A stretch of DNA of 64,000 nt from Betaproteobacteria bacterium Ga0077527. GTDB taxonomy: Bacteria; Pseudomonadota; Gammaproteobacteria; Burkholderiales; SG8-41. Below are positions 34,214 through 43,575 of this stretch, in pieces. The stretch is taken from positions 310,001 through 374,000 of the forward strand of contig LNDW01000015.1 of assembly GCA_001464815.1 (NCBI GenBank), read 5' to 3'. The notes below the pieces were generated by a model that did no database searches, was not told the DNA's origin, and saw only the letters and a list, made by a program, of their open reading frames with translations. Position numbers and translations under genes: made by a program. Within the stretch, counting starts at the first letter, position 1; each line of letters opens with the position of its first letter.

Positions 34214-35440
34214 TCAGCGCAGCGCCTGGGCCACCAGCGTGTGCAACAACTGGCGGTGGTAATAGCGGATCGCACCCGGAGCATGGGCCATGAACACCAC
34301 CACCAGCCGTTCCGCGGGATCGACCCAGAAGTAGGTGCCGGTGGAGCCAGCCCAGTGGAATTCGCCGGCGCTCGACGGCATGCCGCCGCGGCCGGTACCG
34401 CGGCGCACCGCGACGCCAAGGCCGAAGCCGTAACCACGGATATTCGGGTAATTGTTCAGCGCCGACAGATCGACTTCGGGCCCGAGGTGATCGCTGGTCA
34501 TGTAATCGATCAGCATGCGCGACAGGATGCGCACACCCTCCAGTTCACCGCCGTTGGCCAGCATCTGCGCAAAACGCAGGTAATCCGCCGCCGTGGATAT
34601 CGCGCAGCCGCCGCCGCAGTCGAACTTGTGCGGTGTGGTGCCGTCACGCAAAGTCTGCGGCTCGCCGGTGACCGGATCGCGGGGCAGCGCTTTGGCGTAA
34701 CGACCAACCTCACCCGGCGGCACCGTGAATGTGGTGTCGCGCATCGCCAGCGGCCGGAACAGGCGCTCGGCAAGAAAATCAGACAGGCGCTGCCCGGTGA
34801 TGGCTTCGATCACCAGTCCCAGCACATCAAGGCCGAGGCTGTATTCCCATTTCGAACCGGGCTGGTAATGCAGCGGCAGACGGGCGAGTTCGTCGAGAAA
34901 TTCCCCGCCGCTCCAGCGTGTCGAAGCCACATCCGAGGAAAATGGATAACGCGCGTAGAGCGCTTTCTCACCGCGGCCATAACTGAGGCCTGCGGTGTGG
35001 CGCATCAAGTCTTCTATCGTCATCTCGCGCCGCAGCGCCTCGACCGGGTCACCTGCCGCGCCCTCGCATTGCGGCGGATTTACACGCATCGCATTCAGTT
35101 GCGGCAGGTAACGGCGCACCGGCTCGTTCACCGCAAGACGGCCCTCCTCGCACAACATCAGCGCGCCCACGGTTACCAGCGGCTTGGTCATCGAGGCGAT
35201 GCTGAACAGCGCGTCCGGGGGCATCGCGGTGCCGGCGGCCGGATCGAGATGGCCGAAAGTTTCGCTGTACGCCAGCCGGCCTTCACGCGCGATCATCAGC
35301 ACCGCGCCTGGCAGCGCGCCGCGCGCGACTTCCCCGGTCATGGCGGCCTGGATGCGCGGCAGGCGGCTGGCGACAAAACCCAGGCTGTCGGCAGCGGCCG
35401 GTGGCAACGGTGTACGGGTGTCGGGACTATTTGGATTCAT
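34214..35440 (-). CDS. Serine hydrolase, beta-lactamase/class C-like family
   Basis: 408 residues. The nucleophile motif SxxK is SMTK near residue 87 (ALFSIASMTKPLVT), the Tyr motif is in EYSLGLDVLG near 208, and the third motif is HWAGSTGTYFWVDP near 362. This is the layout of EstB-type esterases and penicillin-binding-like hydrolases rather than a true beta-lactamase. No signal peptide is seen, so it is likely cytoplasmic and acts on an ester. Start at 35440 is 14 bases after slyX on the same strand. Confidence 0.87.
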   Translation of the reverse strand: MNPNSPDTRTPLPPAAADSLGFVASRLPRIQAAMTGEVARGALPGAVLMIAREGRLAYSETFGHLDPAAGTAMPPDALFSIASMTKPLVTVGALMLCEEGRLAVNEPVRRYLPQLNAMRVNPPQCEGAAGDPVEALRREMTIEDLMRHTAGLSYGRGEKALYARYPFSSDVASTRWSGGEFLDELARLPLHYQPGSKWEYSLGLDVLGLVIEAITGQRLSDFLAERLFRPLAMRDTTFTVPPGEVGRYAKALPRDPVTGEPQTLRDGTTPHKFDCGGGCAISTAADYLRFAQMLANGGELEGVRILSRMLIDYMTSDHLGPEVDLSALNNYPNIRGYGFGLGVAVRRGTGRGGMPSSAGEFHWAGSTGTYFWVDPAERLVVVFMAHAPGAIRYYHRQLLHTLVAQALR

Positions 35441-35454
35441 GCTGTCAGGCGCTC

Positions 35455-35667
35455 TCAGTAATGCGGCGGCACTTCGTCGGCCGGCGATGCCGGATCGGCG
35501 GGCAGGCTGCGTTGCAGTTGCAGGCGCAAATCGCGCATGCGGTGATCGAGTTCGGCGATCTGCTGTTGCTGACGGGCGACAGTCCGGTTCAGCTCCTCGA
35601 GCAGGTCTTCGCTGAAACTGAGCTTGATCTCGAGCTCGGCAATACGCGTGGCAAGATCGCCGTTCAT
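35455..35667 (-). CDS. slyX: SlyX family protein
   Basis: 70 residues, the normal size. One long coiled coil (RIAELEIKLSFSEDLLEELN then a Gln-rich heptad stretch) ends with the conserved Pro-rich tail and terminal HY of SlyX. The function is unknown. Its ATG overlaps the stop of the S4-domain gene by four bases. Confidence 0.88.
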   Translation of the reverse strand: MNGDLATRIAELEIKLSFSEDLLEELNRTVARQQQQIAELDHRMRDLRLQLQRSLPADPASPADEVPPHY

Positions 35668-35912
35668 GTCGCGGCCGCACCGGGCGCGGCGAGCACGCGC
35701 ACTTTCACGCCGCCGCATTCCACCAGCTGGCCGGCGCGGATCTTGGCGGTCTTGCGGGTTTCGACGGCGCCGTCAACCGTGACCGCGCCGCTGGCGGCCA
35801 GTTGCTTGCCCTGGCCGCCGCTTTCGGCGATGCCGGCGAGCTTGAGCAGGTCGCACAGACGCACATGTTCTTCGCGGAGCGTGAATTCCTGTTCCCTGGA
35901 GGCACTCATCAT
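35664..35912 (-). CDS. S4-domain RNA-binding protein, YbcJ-like
   Basis: 82 residues comprising one S4 RNA-binding fold: LCDLLKLAGIAESGGQGKQL followed by GAVTVDGAVETRKTAKIRAG. This matches the small YbcJ/RlbA group, thought to bind RNA. ATGA overlap with slyX shows a coupled pair, followed by a serine hydrolase gene. The start is 35912 or the neighbouring ATG at 35909. Confidence 0.85.
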   Translation of the reverse strand: MMSASREQEFTLREEHVRLCDLLKLAGIAESGGQGKQLAASGAVTVDGAVETRKTAKIRAGQLVECGGVKVRVLAAPGAAAT

Positions 35913-36042
35913 CGGGGCTGGTCGTACGATGGACAGGGCGCATCATACTGGATTACCCGCGGGAACCCGTGCCTGCGGTTAGACTCCCAACAAGATCATC
36001 AACGCGAATTTCATCCCCGGCCCATACAGCAACAAGAACACC

Positions 36043-36657
36043 ATGCGCACCATACAGCCCCTTCACGTCGTTCTGCGCACCGCCTGCGCCACAGCACTGC
36101 TGCTGATCGCCGCCTGCGGCGTGACGCCCGCCGGAATTGATGTGCCACCACCGCCGATGGCCGCCGAGCCTGCGGAAACCGCGACCACACCCGCCCCCGC
36201 GGCCCCGCCGGCTGCGCTGACCAAACCAGCGGCAGCGCCTGCCGGCCGCATCGATGCGCCCGCACCAAAAGCGGAACCCCGGCCCGAACCACGCGCCGCG
36301 GAAAAACCGGAACCACGCGCCGCTGCCAAACCACCGGCCGTTGCCAAACCCGCCGCGGCACCGCCTCTGGCGCTAGACACGCTGGAGCAGCGGCTGAAGG
36401 ACACGCCGGCCATCGGCACCTTCACCAAGCTCACGCTGAAAAACCAGGTTGATGACCTGCTCGACCGTTTTCGCGACCACTACGGCGGCCGCGGCGGGGC
36501 GACGCTGGCGCAGTTGCGGCAGAGTTACGAGCAACTGATCCAGCGCGTACAGGGCCTGCTGCGTGAAGGTGATCCCGCGCTGGCCACGGCCATCGCCAAC
36601 TCACGCGAGGCGATCTGGGCCGTGTTGTCCGATCCGGTTAAATTCGCAAAACTCTAG
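36043..36657 (+). CDS. Putative lipoprotein with Pro/Ala-rich linker
   Basis: 204 residues. The signal ends in a lipobox LLLIAAC near residue 25, so it should be lipid-anchored. Residues about 32-110 are a flexible spacer of Pro, Ala, Lys and Glu; the C-terminal 90 residues form a helical domain (LTLKNQVDDLLDRFRDHYGG and QSYEQLIQRVQGLL). I recognise no family. The small exported protein gene starts nine bases downstream, so the two form an operon. Confidence 0.72.
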   Translation: MRTIQPLHVVLRTACATALLLIAACGVTPAGIDVPPPPMAAEPAETATTPAPAAPPAALTKPAAAPAGRIDAPAPKAEPRPEPRAAEKPEPRAAAKPPAVAKPAAAPPLALDTLEQRLKDTPAIGTFTKLTLKNQVDDLLDRFRDHYGGRGGATLAQLRQSYEQLIQRVQGLLREGDPALATAIANSREAIWAVLSDPVKFAKL

Positions 36658-36666
36658 GAATACATC

Positions 36667-36909
36667 ATGAAGCGCTTTGTTTTGCTGTCGTCTGTATTGG
36701 CTTTGCTGCCGGGCATCGCTGCCGCGGCCGAAAGTCCCGCCCTGCACAAGGATCTCGCCGCCTCGCTGGCGCTGCTCGGCCAGCCCTGCGCGCAGGTGGT
36801 TTCCGCCGCCGCCCAGGGGGACCGGGACTACCTGGTCAGTTGCAGCGACGGCAATCGCTATCGCGTCTACGTCAACGCCCAGGGCCGGGTATCCGCCGAA
36901 AAACGCTGA
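36667..36909 (+). CDS. Small exported protein of unknown function
   Basis: 80 residues: signal peptide (FVLLSSVLALLPGIAAAA) and a 60-residue mature part with two cysteines (QPCAQVVS and YLVSCSDG) able to form a disulfide. The tail YRVYVNAQGRVSAEKR resembles PepSY-like beta hairpins. It is the second gene of the lipoprotein unit and converges with the acetyltransferase. Confidence 0.68.
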   Translation: MKRFVLLSSVLALLPGIAAAAESPALHKDLAASLALLGQPCAQVVSAAAQGDRDYLVSCSDGNRYRVYVNAQGRVSAEKR

Positions 36910-36915
36910 TCGGGT

Positions 36916-37437
36916 TCAGCGCCCGGCAGGCTCTTTGATGCGCAATTGCATGATCACGCTGTCCAGCCAGCGCCCGAACTTGAAGCCGACATCACGCAGC
37001 ACGCCGACATCGCGAAAACCCAGCGCACGGTGCAGGCCGATCGAGGCGGTGTTGCCGCTGTCGCCGATGATCGCGACCAGTTCGCGGCAGCCGGCGGCGG
37101 CGCAGCGGCTGATCACCGCCTCCAGCAGCAACCGGCCCGCGCCGCGGCCGGCGGCCGCCGGATCGAGATAGATCGAATCCTCGGCGGTATGGCGGTAGGC
37201 ACTGCGCGTCCGGTAGCGGCCGGCATAGGCATAACCGATGACATGACCCTGGTCCTCCGCCACCAGCCAGGGCAGGCCGGCGGCGAGTACGGCCTCGCGC
37301 CGCTTCAGCATTTCCGCGAGATCCGGCGGCACCTCCTCGAACGAAGCGGTACCGTGCAGCACGTGACCGGCATAGATCGCCTGCACCGCCGCCATGTCGG
37401 CGGCAGCGGCATCACGGATCAGCAATGGCGACGCCAT
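36916..37437 (-). CDS. GNAT acetyltransferase, phosphinothricin acetyltransferase-like
   Basis: 173 residues. The acetyl-CoA loop is DPAAAGRGAGRLLLEAVI near residue 95, and the N-terminal ASFEEVPPDLAEM and late GFRDVGVLRDVGFKFGRWLD segments are the usual marks of the PAT/MddA group, which acetylates amino-group substrates such as phosphinothricin or methionine sulfoximine. The natural substrate is likely an amino acid analogue. Eight bases separate it from the methyltransferase upstream. Confidence 0.85.
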   Translation of the reverse strand: MASPLLIRDAAAADMAAVQAIYAGHVLHGTASFEEVPPDLAEMLKRREAVLAAGLPWLVAEDQGHVIGYAYAGRYRTRSAYRHTAEDSIYLDPAAAGRGAGRLLLEAVISRCAAAGCRELVAIIGDSGNTASIGLHRALGFRDVGVLRDVGFKFGRWLDSVIMQLRIKEPAGR

Positions 37438-37445
37438 CGCCCGGC

Positions 37446-38216
37446 TCAGGGCTTGACCGCGACCGTCAGCGCGGCGTGATGTTCAAAACGCAGTTCGCCG
37501 TTTTCCATGCGCAGGCCGATGCCGGCCTGCGTGCCGGCCCTGGCGAGCGCGGTCATCACCACCCGCAGCGGTCCGACGCGTTCCGGCGCGTTGGTGATTT
37601 TCATCCACTCGCCATATTCGCGGTGATTGCTCCACGGCAGGAAACTCCCGATCCGCAGTCCGGCCGCCACCAGCGCGGCATGCAGCTCGCTTTTCGCCAG
37701 CATCCGCACATGGGAAGGGTCGCGGATGATCTCCAGCGCGTTATGCAGCGCGGCATCGGCGGCATCCTCTGCAGCGGTGACATCGACGGTGATCACCCGG
37801 CCGCCGGATCTGGTAACCCGTGCCATCTCGCGCAGCGCAGCCGGCGGATCGGTAAAGTGATGCACCGCGGAGCGTGAAACCACGGCATCGAAGTAACCGT
37901 CATCGAAGGGCAGCGCCTCGGCGCGGCCCGGCACCGCGCGCACATTGGCGAGGCCGGCCTTTGCGCAGCGCTGCCGCATTTTTTCCAGCATCTCCGGCGT
38001 GATGTCGCAGCCGACCACTTCGGCCGCCCCCGGCGCGAGCTTTTCGACGACGATGCCAGGCCCGCAGGCGACATCGAGGATGCGCGGCGAGGCCATGAAA
38101 TGCGCCGCGTCGCGGATGCGTTCGAGCACCGTGGCATCATTGAACAGCGCGGCGCCAGCCATCGCGTCGGCCTGGCGCGTGAATTCGCGGCGGACCACGT
38201 CATCGTGATCGGACAT
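37446..38216 (-). CDS. Class I SAM-dependent methyltransferase
   Basis: 256 residues. ILDVACGPGIVVEKLAPG near residue 47 is the SAM-binding motif I, the acidic VVGCDITPEML is motif II, and FDAVVSRSAVHHFTDP is the post-motif region seen in UbiE/COQ5-like enzymes. The substrate is not evident. AAGGAA seven bases before the ATG at 38216 sets the start. Divergent from the FMN-dehydrogenase gene. Confidence 0.85.
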   Translation of the reverse strand: MSDHDDVVRREFTRQADAMAGAALFNDATVLERIRDAAHFMASPRILDVACGPGIVVEKLAPGAAEVVGCDITPEMLEKMRQRCAKAGLANVRAVPGRAEALPFDDGYFDAVVSRSAVHHFTDPPAALREMARVTRSGGRVITVDVTAAEDAADAALHNALEIIRDPSHVRMLAKSELHAALVAAGLRIGSFLPWSNHREYGEWMKITNAPERVGPLRVVMTALARAGTQAGIGLRMENGELRFEHHAALTVAVKP

Positions 38217-38416
38217 GGAACAGTTCCTTTCGCTTGCGGTGATGTTGTTGCGGGGCACACGGCTGCGGCCCGCCCGGCGCGCATTATCACCGCTGCCGGC
38301 GCCGGTGGCACCTCACGCCACGATCTCACACGAAGTGGACTGTGTGACCTGCTGCGGCAGGACTGCCGGCGAAAACGCTATCATTGCGCGGACTTTTCAT
38401 GAATGAAGGCCACGCC

Positions 38417-39667
38417 ATGACCACCGCACCCGCCACCCCCGCCAGCCTCTCCTCCGCCGACCGCACCACACCGCAACTCGCCGCAGCCATGGTGCCGCCC
38501 CACCTGCGCATGATGCTGGCGCTGCAGGATTTTGAAGCCCCGGCGCGGCGCTACATGCCGCGCCCGATCTTCGGCTACGTCGCCGGCGGCGTCGAAGGCA
38601 ACGTCACGCTGGACTGGAACCGCTCGACCTTCGACGACATCGCGCTGGTGCCGCGGATGCTGGTCAATGTGTCGAAGCGCACGCAGCAAACCGAACTCTT
38701 CGGCCGCACTTACGATTGCCCCTTCGGCATCAGCCCCATGGGCGGCACCTCGCTCGCCGGCTTCGAGGGCGACCTCAACCTGGCGCGGGCCGCCGCCGGC
38801 TGCAACATCCCGATGATCCTCAGCGGCGCCTCGCTGACCAAACTGGAGGAAGTGCGCGCGGCCTGTCCGCAGCACAGCTGGTTCCAGGCCTACCTGCCGG
38901 GTGAGGAAAAAGCGATCACCGACATGGTCGAACGCGTGGCGAAGGCCGGTTACGACACGCTGGTGCTGACGGTGGACATCCCCGTCGGCGCCAACCGCGA
39001 AAACAACGTGCGCAACGGCTACGACGCGCCGCTGCGGCCGAGCCTGCGCCTGGCGCTGCAGTGCCTCGCGCATCCGCGCTGGCTGGCCGGCACCGCGCTG
39101 CGCAGCTACTTCAGCCGCGGCATGCCGCACTTCGAGAACATGGGCCCGCGCACCCCGGTGATGTCGCGCAGCGCCGTGCGCGGCCGCGCCAACCGCGACC
39201 ACCTGAACTGGGAACACTTCGACCTGATGCGCCGGCTGTGGAAAGGCAAGCTGGTGATCAAGGGCATCCTCGACAAGCGCGACGCGGTGATCGCGCGCGA
39301 GCATGGTGCCGACGGCATCATCGTCTCCAACCACGGTGGCCGCCAGCTCGACACCGCGACCTCGCCGCTGCGCGTGCTGCCGGGCATTGTCGCCGCGGCA
39401 GGATCGATGACAGTGATGATGGACAGCGGCATCCGCCGCGGCACCGACGCGCTCAAGGCACTGGCCCTCGGCGCCAAATTCGTGTTTGTCGGCCGGCCGA
39501 TGCTCTACGCCGCTGCGGTCGCAGGTGAAGCCGGTGTACGCCACGCCATCGGCCTGCTGCGCGCCGAGATCGACCGCGACATGGGCATGCTCGGCGCGAA
39601 CAGCATCACCGAAGTCAACCGCGACATGCTGATGCCGGCGCGGGCTTTTGACGGGTATCCGGGCTAA
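38417..39667 (+). CDS. FMN-dependent alpha-hydroxy-acid dehydrogenase
   Basis: 416 residues, a second member of the lactate/mandelate oxidoreductase family in the window. PRPIFGYVAGGVEGN, GISPMGGTSLAG, SWFQAYLPG, the catalytic-His loop VSNHGGRQLD near residue 305 and DSGIRRGTDALKAL are present. Compared with the copy at 7695 it has a longer N-terminus. Starts at 38417 (AAGG seven bases upstream) or 38399. It converges on the TfdA-like dioxygenase with four bases between stops. Confidence 0.9.
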   Translation: MTTAPATPASLSSADRTTPQLAAAMVPPHLRMMLALQDFEAPARRYMPRPIFGYVAGGVEGNVTLDWNRSTFDDIALVPRMLVNVSKRTQQTELFGRTYDCPFGISPMGGTSLAGFEGDLNLARAAAGCNIPMILSGASLTKLEEVRAACPQHSWFQAYLPGEEKAITDMVERVAKAGYDTLVLTVDIPVGANRENNVRNGYDAPLRPSLRLALQCLAHPRWLAGTALRSYFSRGMPHFENMGPRTPVMSRSAVRGRANRDHLNWEHFDLMRRLWKGKLVIKGILDKRDAVIAREHGADGIIVSNHGGRQLDTATSPLRVLPGIVAAAGSMTVMMDSGIRRGTDALKALALGAKFVFVGRPMLYAAAVAGEAGVRHAIGLLRAEIDRDMGMLGANSITEVNRDMLMPARAFDGYPG

Positions 39668-39671
39668 CCTC

Positions 39672-40580
39672 TCAGGCCGGCAAAGCTTCCGGCGGCGCCA
39701 CCCCCGCCTGCTCACAGGAATTGGCGACGTCGCTGATGGTGACCCGCCGCATCACGCGCACCCAGCGCAGGTCGTCGAAGTCGGTGCCGCGGTGCATCGT
39801 GCAGCGGTTGTCCCACATCACCAGTTCGTTGGCACGCCAGCGGTGGGTATAGACAAACTGGCGCTGGGTGACATGGGCGATCAGCTCGTCGATCAGCGCG
39901 CGGCCTTCGTCATCGGGCATGCCCCAGATGCGTCCGGCATGTGAGGCGACAAACAACGACTTGCGGCGGTTCTGGGGAATCAGCCGCACCAGCATCTGCG
40001 GCACAGGCGGCAGGCGTTTGCGCTCATCCTCGTTGAATTCATGAAAGCCGCTGCGCCGGCGCGAGGTGGCGATCCAGTGTTCGGCGACAAGTCCTTCCAG
40101 CTTTTTCTTCATCGCCTCCGGCAGCGCATCGTAGGCGGCGCGCTGGTCGGCGAATTCGGTGTGGCCGCCGATCGGCACCACGGTCTCCGCATAGAGCAGT
40201 GAACACAGGCTGGGCAGGCGCTTGAAGGAACTGTCGGTGTGCCACAGCTTGTTGCCGGCCTTGTACATGCGCTGGCGGCTGTCCTCGCCCCAGATTTCAC
40301 CGGCGGCGTTGAGGTTGGAGATGTCGGCGAAGGCACCGCTGAAACGCGTCGGTGTCGCCTTCGGGTCCAGTGTGCGTTCTTTTTCCACCGGACCCCAGTG
40401 CCCGGAAAACGCCAGTTGCTGGTCTGTGGTGAGCTGCTGCTGCGGAAACACCAGCACCGCGTATTTCCAGAATGCCTGGCGAATGGCTTCGAGGTCTGCA
40501 CCCGAAAGCGGCAGCGAGAGATCAACATCGCCGATTTCGGCGACGAAATCCGGCGTGACCGGCATCACGGTGATGGGCAT
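39672..40580 (-). CDS. TauD/TfdA-family alpha-ketoglutarate-dependent dioxygenase
   Basis: 302 residues. The iron-binding triad is WHTDSSF near residue 113 (His and Asp) and CTMHRG near 262 (distal His); the ketoglutarate-binding Arg is in VRVMRRVT near 275. The sequence between them (GHTEFADQRAAYDALP) is typical of the TfdA branch, which cleaves aryloxyalkanoate or sulfonate ethers. The exact substrate is not predictable. The metallo-hydrolase gene lies 30 bases upstream on the same strand. Confidence 0.88.
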   Translation of the reverse strand: MPITVMPVTPDFVAEIGDVDLSLPLSGADLEAIRQAFWKYAVLVFPQQQLTTDQQLAFSGHWGPVEKERTLDPKATPTRFSGAFADISNLNAAGEIWGEDSRQRMYKAGNKLWHTDSSFKRLPSLCSLLYAETVVPIGGHTEFADQRAAYDALPEAMKKKLEGLVAEHWIATSRRRSGFHEFNEDERKRLPPVPQMLVRLIPQNRRKSLFVASHAGRIWGMPDDEGRALIDELIAHVTQRQFVYTHRWRANELVMWDNRCTMHRGTDFDDLRWVRVMRRVTISDVANSCEQAGVAPPEALPA

Positions 40581-40610
40581 GTTATTTCACCTCCGGTACT
40601 GGCGATACGC

Positions 40611-41645
40611 TCAGGGCGCGCAGCCGGTGACACAGCGGCCGGCGCCGTCAAATTCCATGGTGCGGCCGCTGATCGCCAGATGCGCCGGCGGCCGCAGCAG
40701 TTTCATGAAAGCCGCGGTGCGCGAACCGGGGCGCAGCTTGCCCCCTTCGGTGACCGGTTCATTGGCGTGGGTCAATATCACCGAGGCCGGGCGGATGAGT
40801 TCGTTGATGGCATGCCCTCCGGAATAAAAGATGCCCGGATTCGGCCCGAGATTGAGCACGGCAAGATTCGCCTTGTGGAATTCGTTGACCACCGTCTTCA
40901 TTTCAGAATGAATTCCGGTGTCGCCACTGAGGTAAACCGTGAGGCCGTTGGTGAACTTGACCACAAAACCGGTGGCCGGTCCGTACTCGAGGACAGCGCC
41001 ATCCGCCCTCAGCGCGGCGCGCTGGGCCTCGGACAACAGAGCCGGCGGCGCATTATTCACATGCGAGGCATAGACGATGGAAATTTCAACGCCACGGGCG
41101 GCATCGGCCGTCTTTGCCACAAAAACACCGCCCAGGTCGGTCTGCGACGCACACACCGTGGCCACTGGCACAATGGTGGCGTCACCAGTCTGCGGGCAAA
41201 AACCGACGGGTTTGCCTTCGCGAATGGCCAGCACCTTGTTGCCGACAAAACCGCTCATCGCGCGGGTCATCACCAGCGCCGCATTCTTCGCCGCGGCGAC
41301 TTCAGCGGTGGTGGAATGTGGAGCGGGAACCCGTTCCGAATTGGCACAGCTTCCTGCGCCCGGCGCCTTCAGCTTGAGATCGCCGAGGTGATCACCGTGC
41401 ATATGGCTGAGCAGCACCATATGGATGGCGCCCAGCCTCGGATCGTCACCGCCGGTCACGTTATGCGCGGGGTCATAAAGAAAACGCACACCCGTCGGAT
41501 CCTCGAACACTATTGCGCGGTCGTTGGCGCAGAGTTCGCCTGGATGGGAACCAATCGGCGTGATCTTGACGTTTTGAGCCAACACTGGCGCCGCGGCGAC
41601 TCCAAGAAACAGGGCTACGGACAGCGTGGTGAAGATTTTTTTCAT
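40611..41645 (-). CDS. Exported metallo-beta-lactamase-fold hydrolase, MBL/UlaG-like
   Basis: 344 residues with a signal peptide (TLSVALFLGVAAAPVLA). The zinc motif LSHMHGDHLGDL lies near residue 78; YASHVNN, YLSGDTGIH and the closing LTHANEP supply further His/Asp ligands. GGAGGA before the ATG at 41645 fixes the start. In an operon with the TfdA-like dioxygenase, it may act on an ester or lactone before the oxidative step. Its family has no firm substrate. Confidence 0.84.
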   Translation of the reverse strand: MKKIFTTLSVALFLGVAAAPVLAQNVKITPIGSHPGELCANDRAIVFEDPTGVRFLYDPAHNVTGGDDPRLGAIHMVLLSHMHGDHLGDLKLKAPGAGSCANSERVPAPHSTTAEVAAAKNAALVMTRAMSGFVGNKVLAIREGKPVGFCPQTGDATIVPVATVCASQTDLGGVFVAKTADAARGVEISIVYASHVNNAPPALLSEAQRAALRADGAVLEYGPATGFVVKFTNGLTVYLSGDTGIHSEMKTVVNEFHKANLAVLNLGPNPGIFYSGGHAINELIRPASVILTHANEPVTEGGKLRPGSRTAAFMKLLRPPAHLAISGRTMEFDGAGRCVTGCAP

Positions 41646-41704
41646 GCTTCCTCCGGATGGTGGCGCGGCAAAGCTGTTCGCCAAGAATGCGGCCTGCCAA
41701 GGCG

Positions 41705-43534
41705 TTAACTTACTCTGTCGCCCAATTCGGCGCCACTGCCGGAGTCATTGTTTACGATACGCAGCAGCGCCGTGCCGTACCGCTCAAGTTTTTTGGCGCC
41801 TATGCCACTGATGCCGGACAGCACAGCCATGTCCTGCGGCCTTGTGGCGGCGATTTCCGCCAGGGTCCGGTCGTGCAGGATCACATAGGCCGGCACCGCC
41901 TGGGTTCGTGCCTCGTCAAGCCGCCAGGCCTTCAACCGATCAAGCAACCCTGCATCGGCGCCATAGACCCCTGCTGTGGCGGCGCTGCGGCTTTTTTTCG
42001 CGGCCTTTCGCGGCTGCAGCTCGCGCATCGCCACTGACTGCTCGCCCTTGAGCACCGCGCGGCTGGCTTCGGTCAGCCGCAGCGCACCATAGGCCGCGTG
42101 GTCGGGTTCGGCATAACCCAGCGCCACCAGCTGGCGGAATACGTTGCGCCACGCGGCCTCGTCCAGTTCGGCGCCGACGCCGAACACCGGCAGCCGGTCA
42201 TGGCCCCATTGCGCTGTGCGTTCGGTGGCACGGCCGCGCAACACGTCAATCAGGTGTACCACGCCGAAACGCTGGCCGGTACGGTAGATGCAGGACAGCG
42301 CCTTCTGCGCCGCCTCGGTGGCGTCCCAGGTGCGCGGCGGCTCAAGGCAGGTGTCGCAGTTGCCGCAGGGGGCACTGGCTTCGCCGAAATATTCGAGCAG
42401 GCGCACACGACGGCAACCGGCGGTCTCGCACAGACCGAGCAGCGCATCGAGCTTGACGGTGGACACGCGGCGGAATTCCTCGCTGCCCTGCGATTCATCG
42501 ATCATCCGCCGCTGCTGCACCACGTCGCCCAGGCCATAGGCCATCCAGGCATCGGCGGGCTGGCCGTCACGGCCGGCGCGCCCGGTCTCCTGATAGTAGG
42601 CCTCGATGCTTTTCGGCAGGTCGAGGTGTGCGACAAAACGCACGTCGGGCTTGTCGATGCCCATGCCAAAGGCGATGGTGGCGACGATGACCACGCTGTC
42701 CTCGCGCTGGAAGCGACCCTGGTGCGCGGCGCGTGAAGATGCATCCATGCCGGCGTGATACGGCAGCGCGTGGATACCGTGCGACACCAGCCAGGCCGCG
42801 GTCTCGTCGACCTTTTTGCGCGACAGGCAATAGACGATGCCGGCATCACCCGCATGGTCTTCGCGGATGAAGCGCAACAGCTGGTTGCGTGCATCCTGCT
42901 TGTCGGTGATGGTATAACGGATGTTCGGCCGGTCGAAGCTGGAGATGAACACCCGCGCGTCGTCGAGCGCGAGGCGGCTGATGATCTCGTCGCGGGTCTG
43001 CGGATCGGCGGTGGCGGTCAGCGCGATGCGCGGAATGCCGGGAAAACGCTCGTGCAGCACAGACAGCTGCAGATACTCGGGACGGAAATCATGGCCCCAC
43101 TGCGATACGCAGTGCGCCTCGTCGATCGCAAACAGCGCGATGCGTGTTTCACCCAACAGCTCAAGCATGCGCGGCATCATCAGCCGCTCCGGCGCGACAT
43201 AAAGCAGATCAAGCTCGCCGGCGCGCAACGCCTTCTCGCAGGCATTCACCTCGCGGCCGTCGAGTGTGGAGTTGAGGAAGGCGGCACGCACGCCGAGCTG
43301 GGTCAGCGCCGCGACCTGGTCCTGCATCAGCGCGATCAGCGGCGACACCACCAGCGCGGTGCCCTCGCGCAACAGCGCCGGCAACTGGTAACACAGCGAC
43401 TTGCCGCCGCCGGTGGGCATCAACACCAGTGCATCGCCGCCGCTGGCGACATGGCCGACGATCTCGGCCTGGGCGCCGCGAAAGGCGGCGTGGCCGAACA
43501 CTTCGCGCAGCAGTTGCAGCGCGCGGTCAGCCAT
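41705..43534 (-). CDS. recQ: ATP-dependent DNA helicase RecQ
   Basis: 609 residues, full-length. Walker A MPTGGGKSLCYQLP near residue 39, DEAH box with aromatic loop (IDEAHCVSQWGHDFRPEY) near 137, motif VI YYQETGRAGRDGQ near 317, the zinc cysteines in APCGNCDTC near 393, the winged-helix region and a C-terminal HRDC-like domain (LKAWRLDEARTQAVPAYVIL) are all in place. It unwinds DNA for recombination and repair. Downstream of the Ldh2-family gene across an AT-rich motif. Confidence 0.97.
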   Translation of the reverse strand: MADRALQLLREVFGHAAFRGAQAEIVGHVASGGDALVLMPTGGGKSLCYQLPALLREGTALVVSPLIALMQDQVAALTQLGVRAAFLNSTLDGREVNACEKALRAGELDLLYVAPERLMMPRMLELLGETRIALFAIDEAHCVSQWGHDFRPEYLQLSVLHERFPGIPRIALTATADPQTRDEIISRLALDDARVFISSFDRPNIRYTITDKQDARNQLLRFIREDHAGDAGIVYCLSRKKVDETAAWLVSHGIHALPYHAGMDASSRAAHQGRFQREDSVVIVATIAFGMGIDKPDVRFVAHLDLPKSIEAYYQETGRAGRDGQPADAWMAYGLGDVVQQRRMIDESQGSEEFRRVSTVKLDALLGLCETAGCRRVRLLEYFGEASAPCGNCDTCLEPPRTWDATEAAQKALSCIYRTGQRFGVVHLIDVLRGRATERTAQWGHDRLPVFGVGAELDEAAWRNVFRQLVALGYAEPDHAAYGALRLTEASRAVLKGEQSVAMRELQPRKAAKKSRSAATAGVYGADAGLLDRLKAWRLDEARTQAVPAYVILHDRTLAEIAATRPQDMAVLSGISGIGAKKLERYGTALLRIVNNDSGSGAELGDRVS

Positions 43535-43541
43535 GAGGAGA

Positions 43542-43572
43542 CAATAAATTATTAAATAAAAACAATGACTTA
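43542..43572 (-). repeat. AT-rich dispersed motif, copy 5
   Basis: Minus strand: TAAGTCATTGTTTTTATTTA then ATAATTTATTG. It fills the spacer between the stop of the Ldh2-family gene and the recQ start. Confidence 0.55.
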
Positions 43573-43575
43573 CAA

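Noticed and set aside
34214-35440. Beta-lactamase resistance gene
   Set aside because: No signal peptide, and the motif layout fits an EstB-type esterase rather than a resistance enzyme.
38381-39715. Minus-strand frame of 444 codons opposite the FMN dehydrogenase
   Set aside because: Composition and position show it is a shadow; the plus-strand gene has all family motifs.
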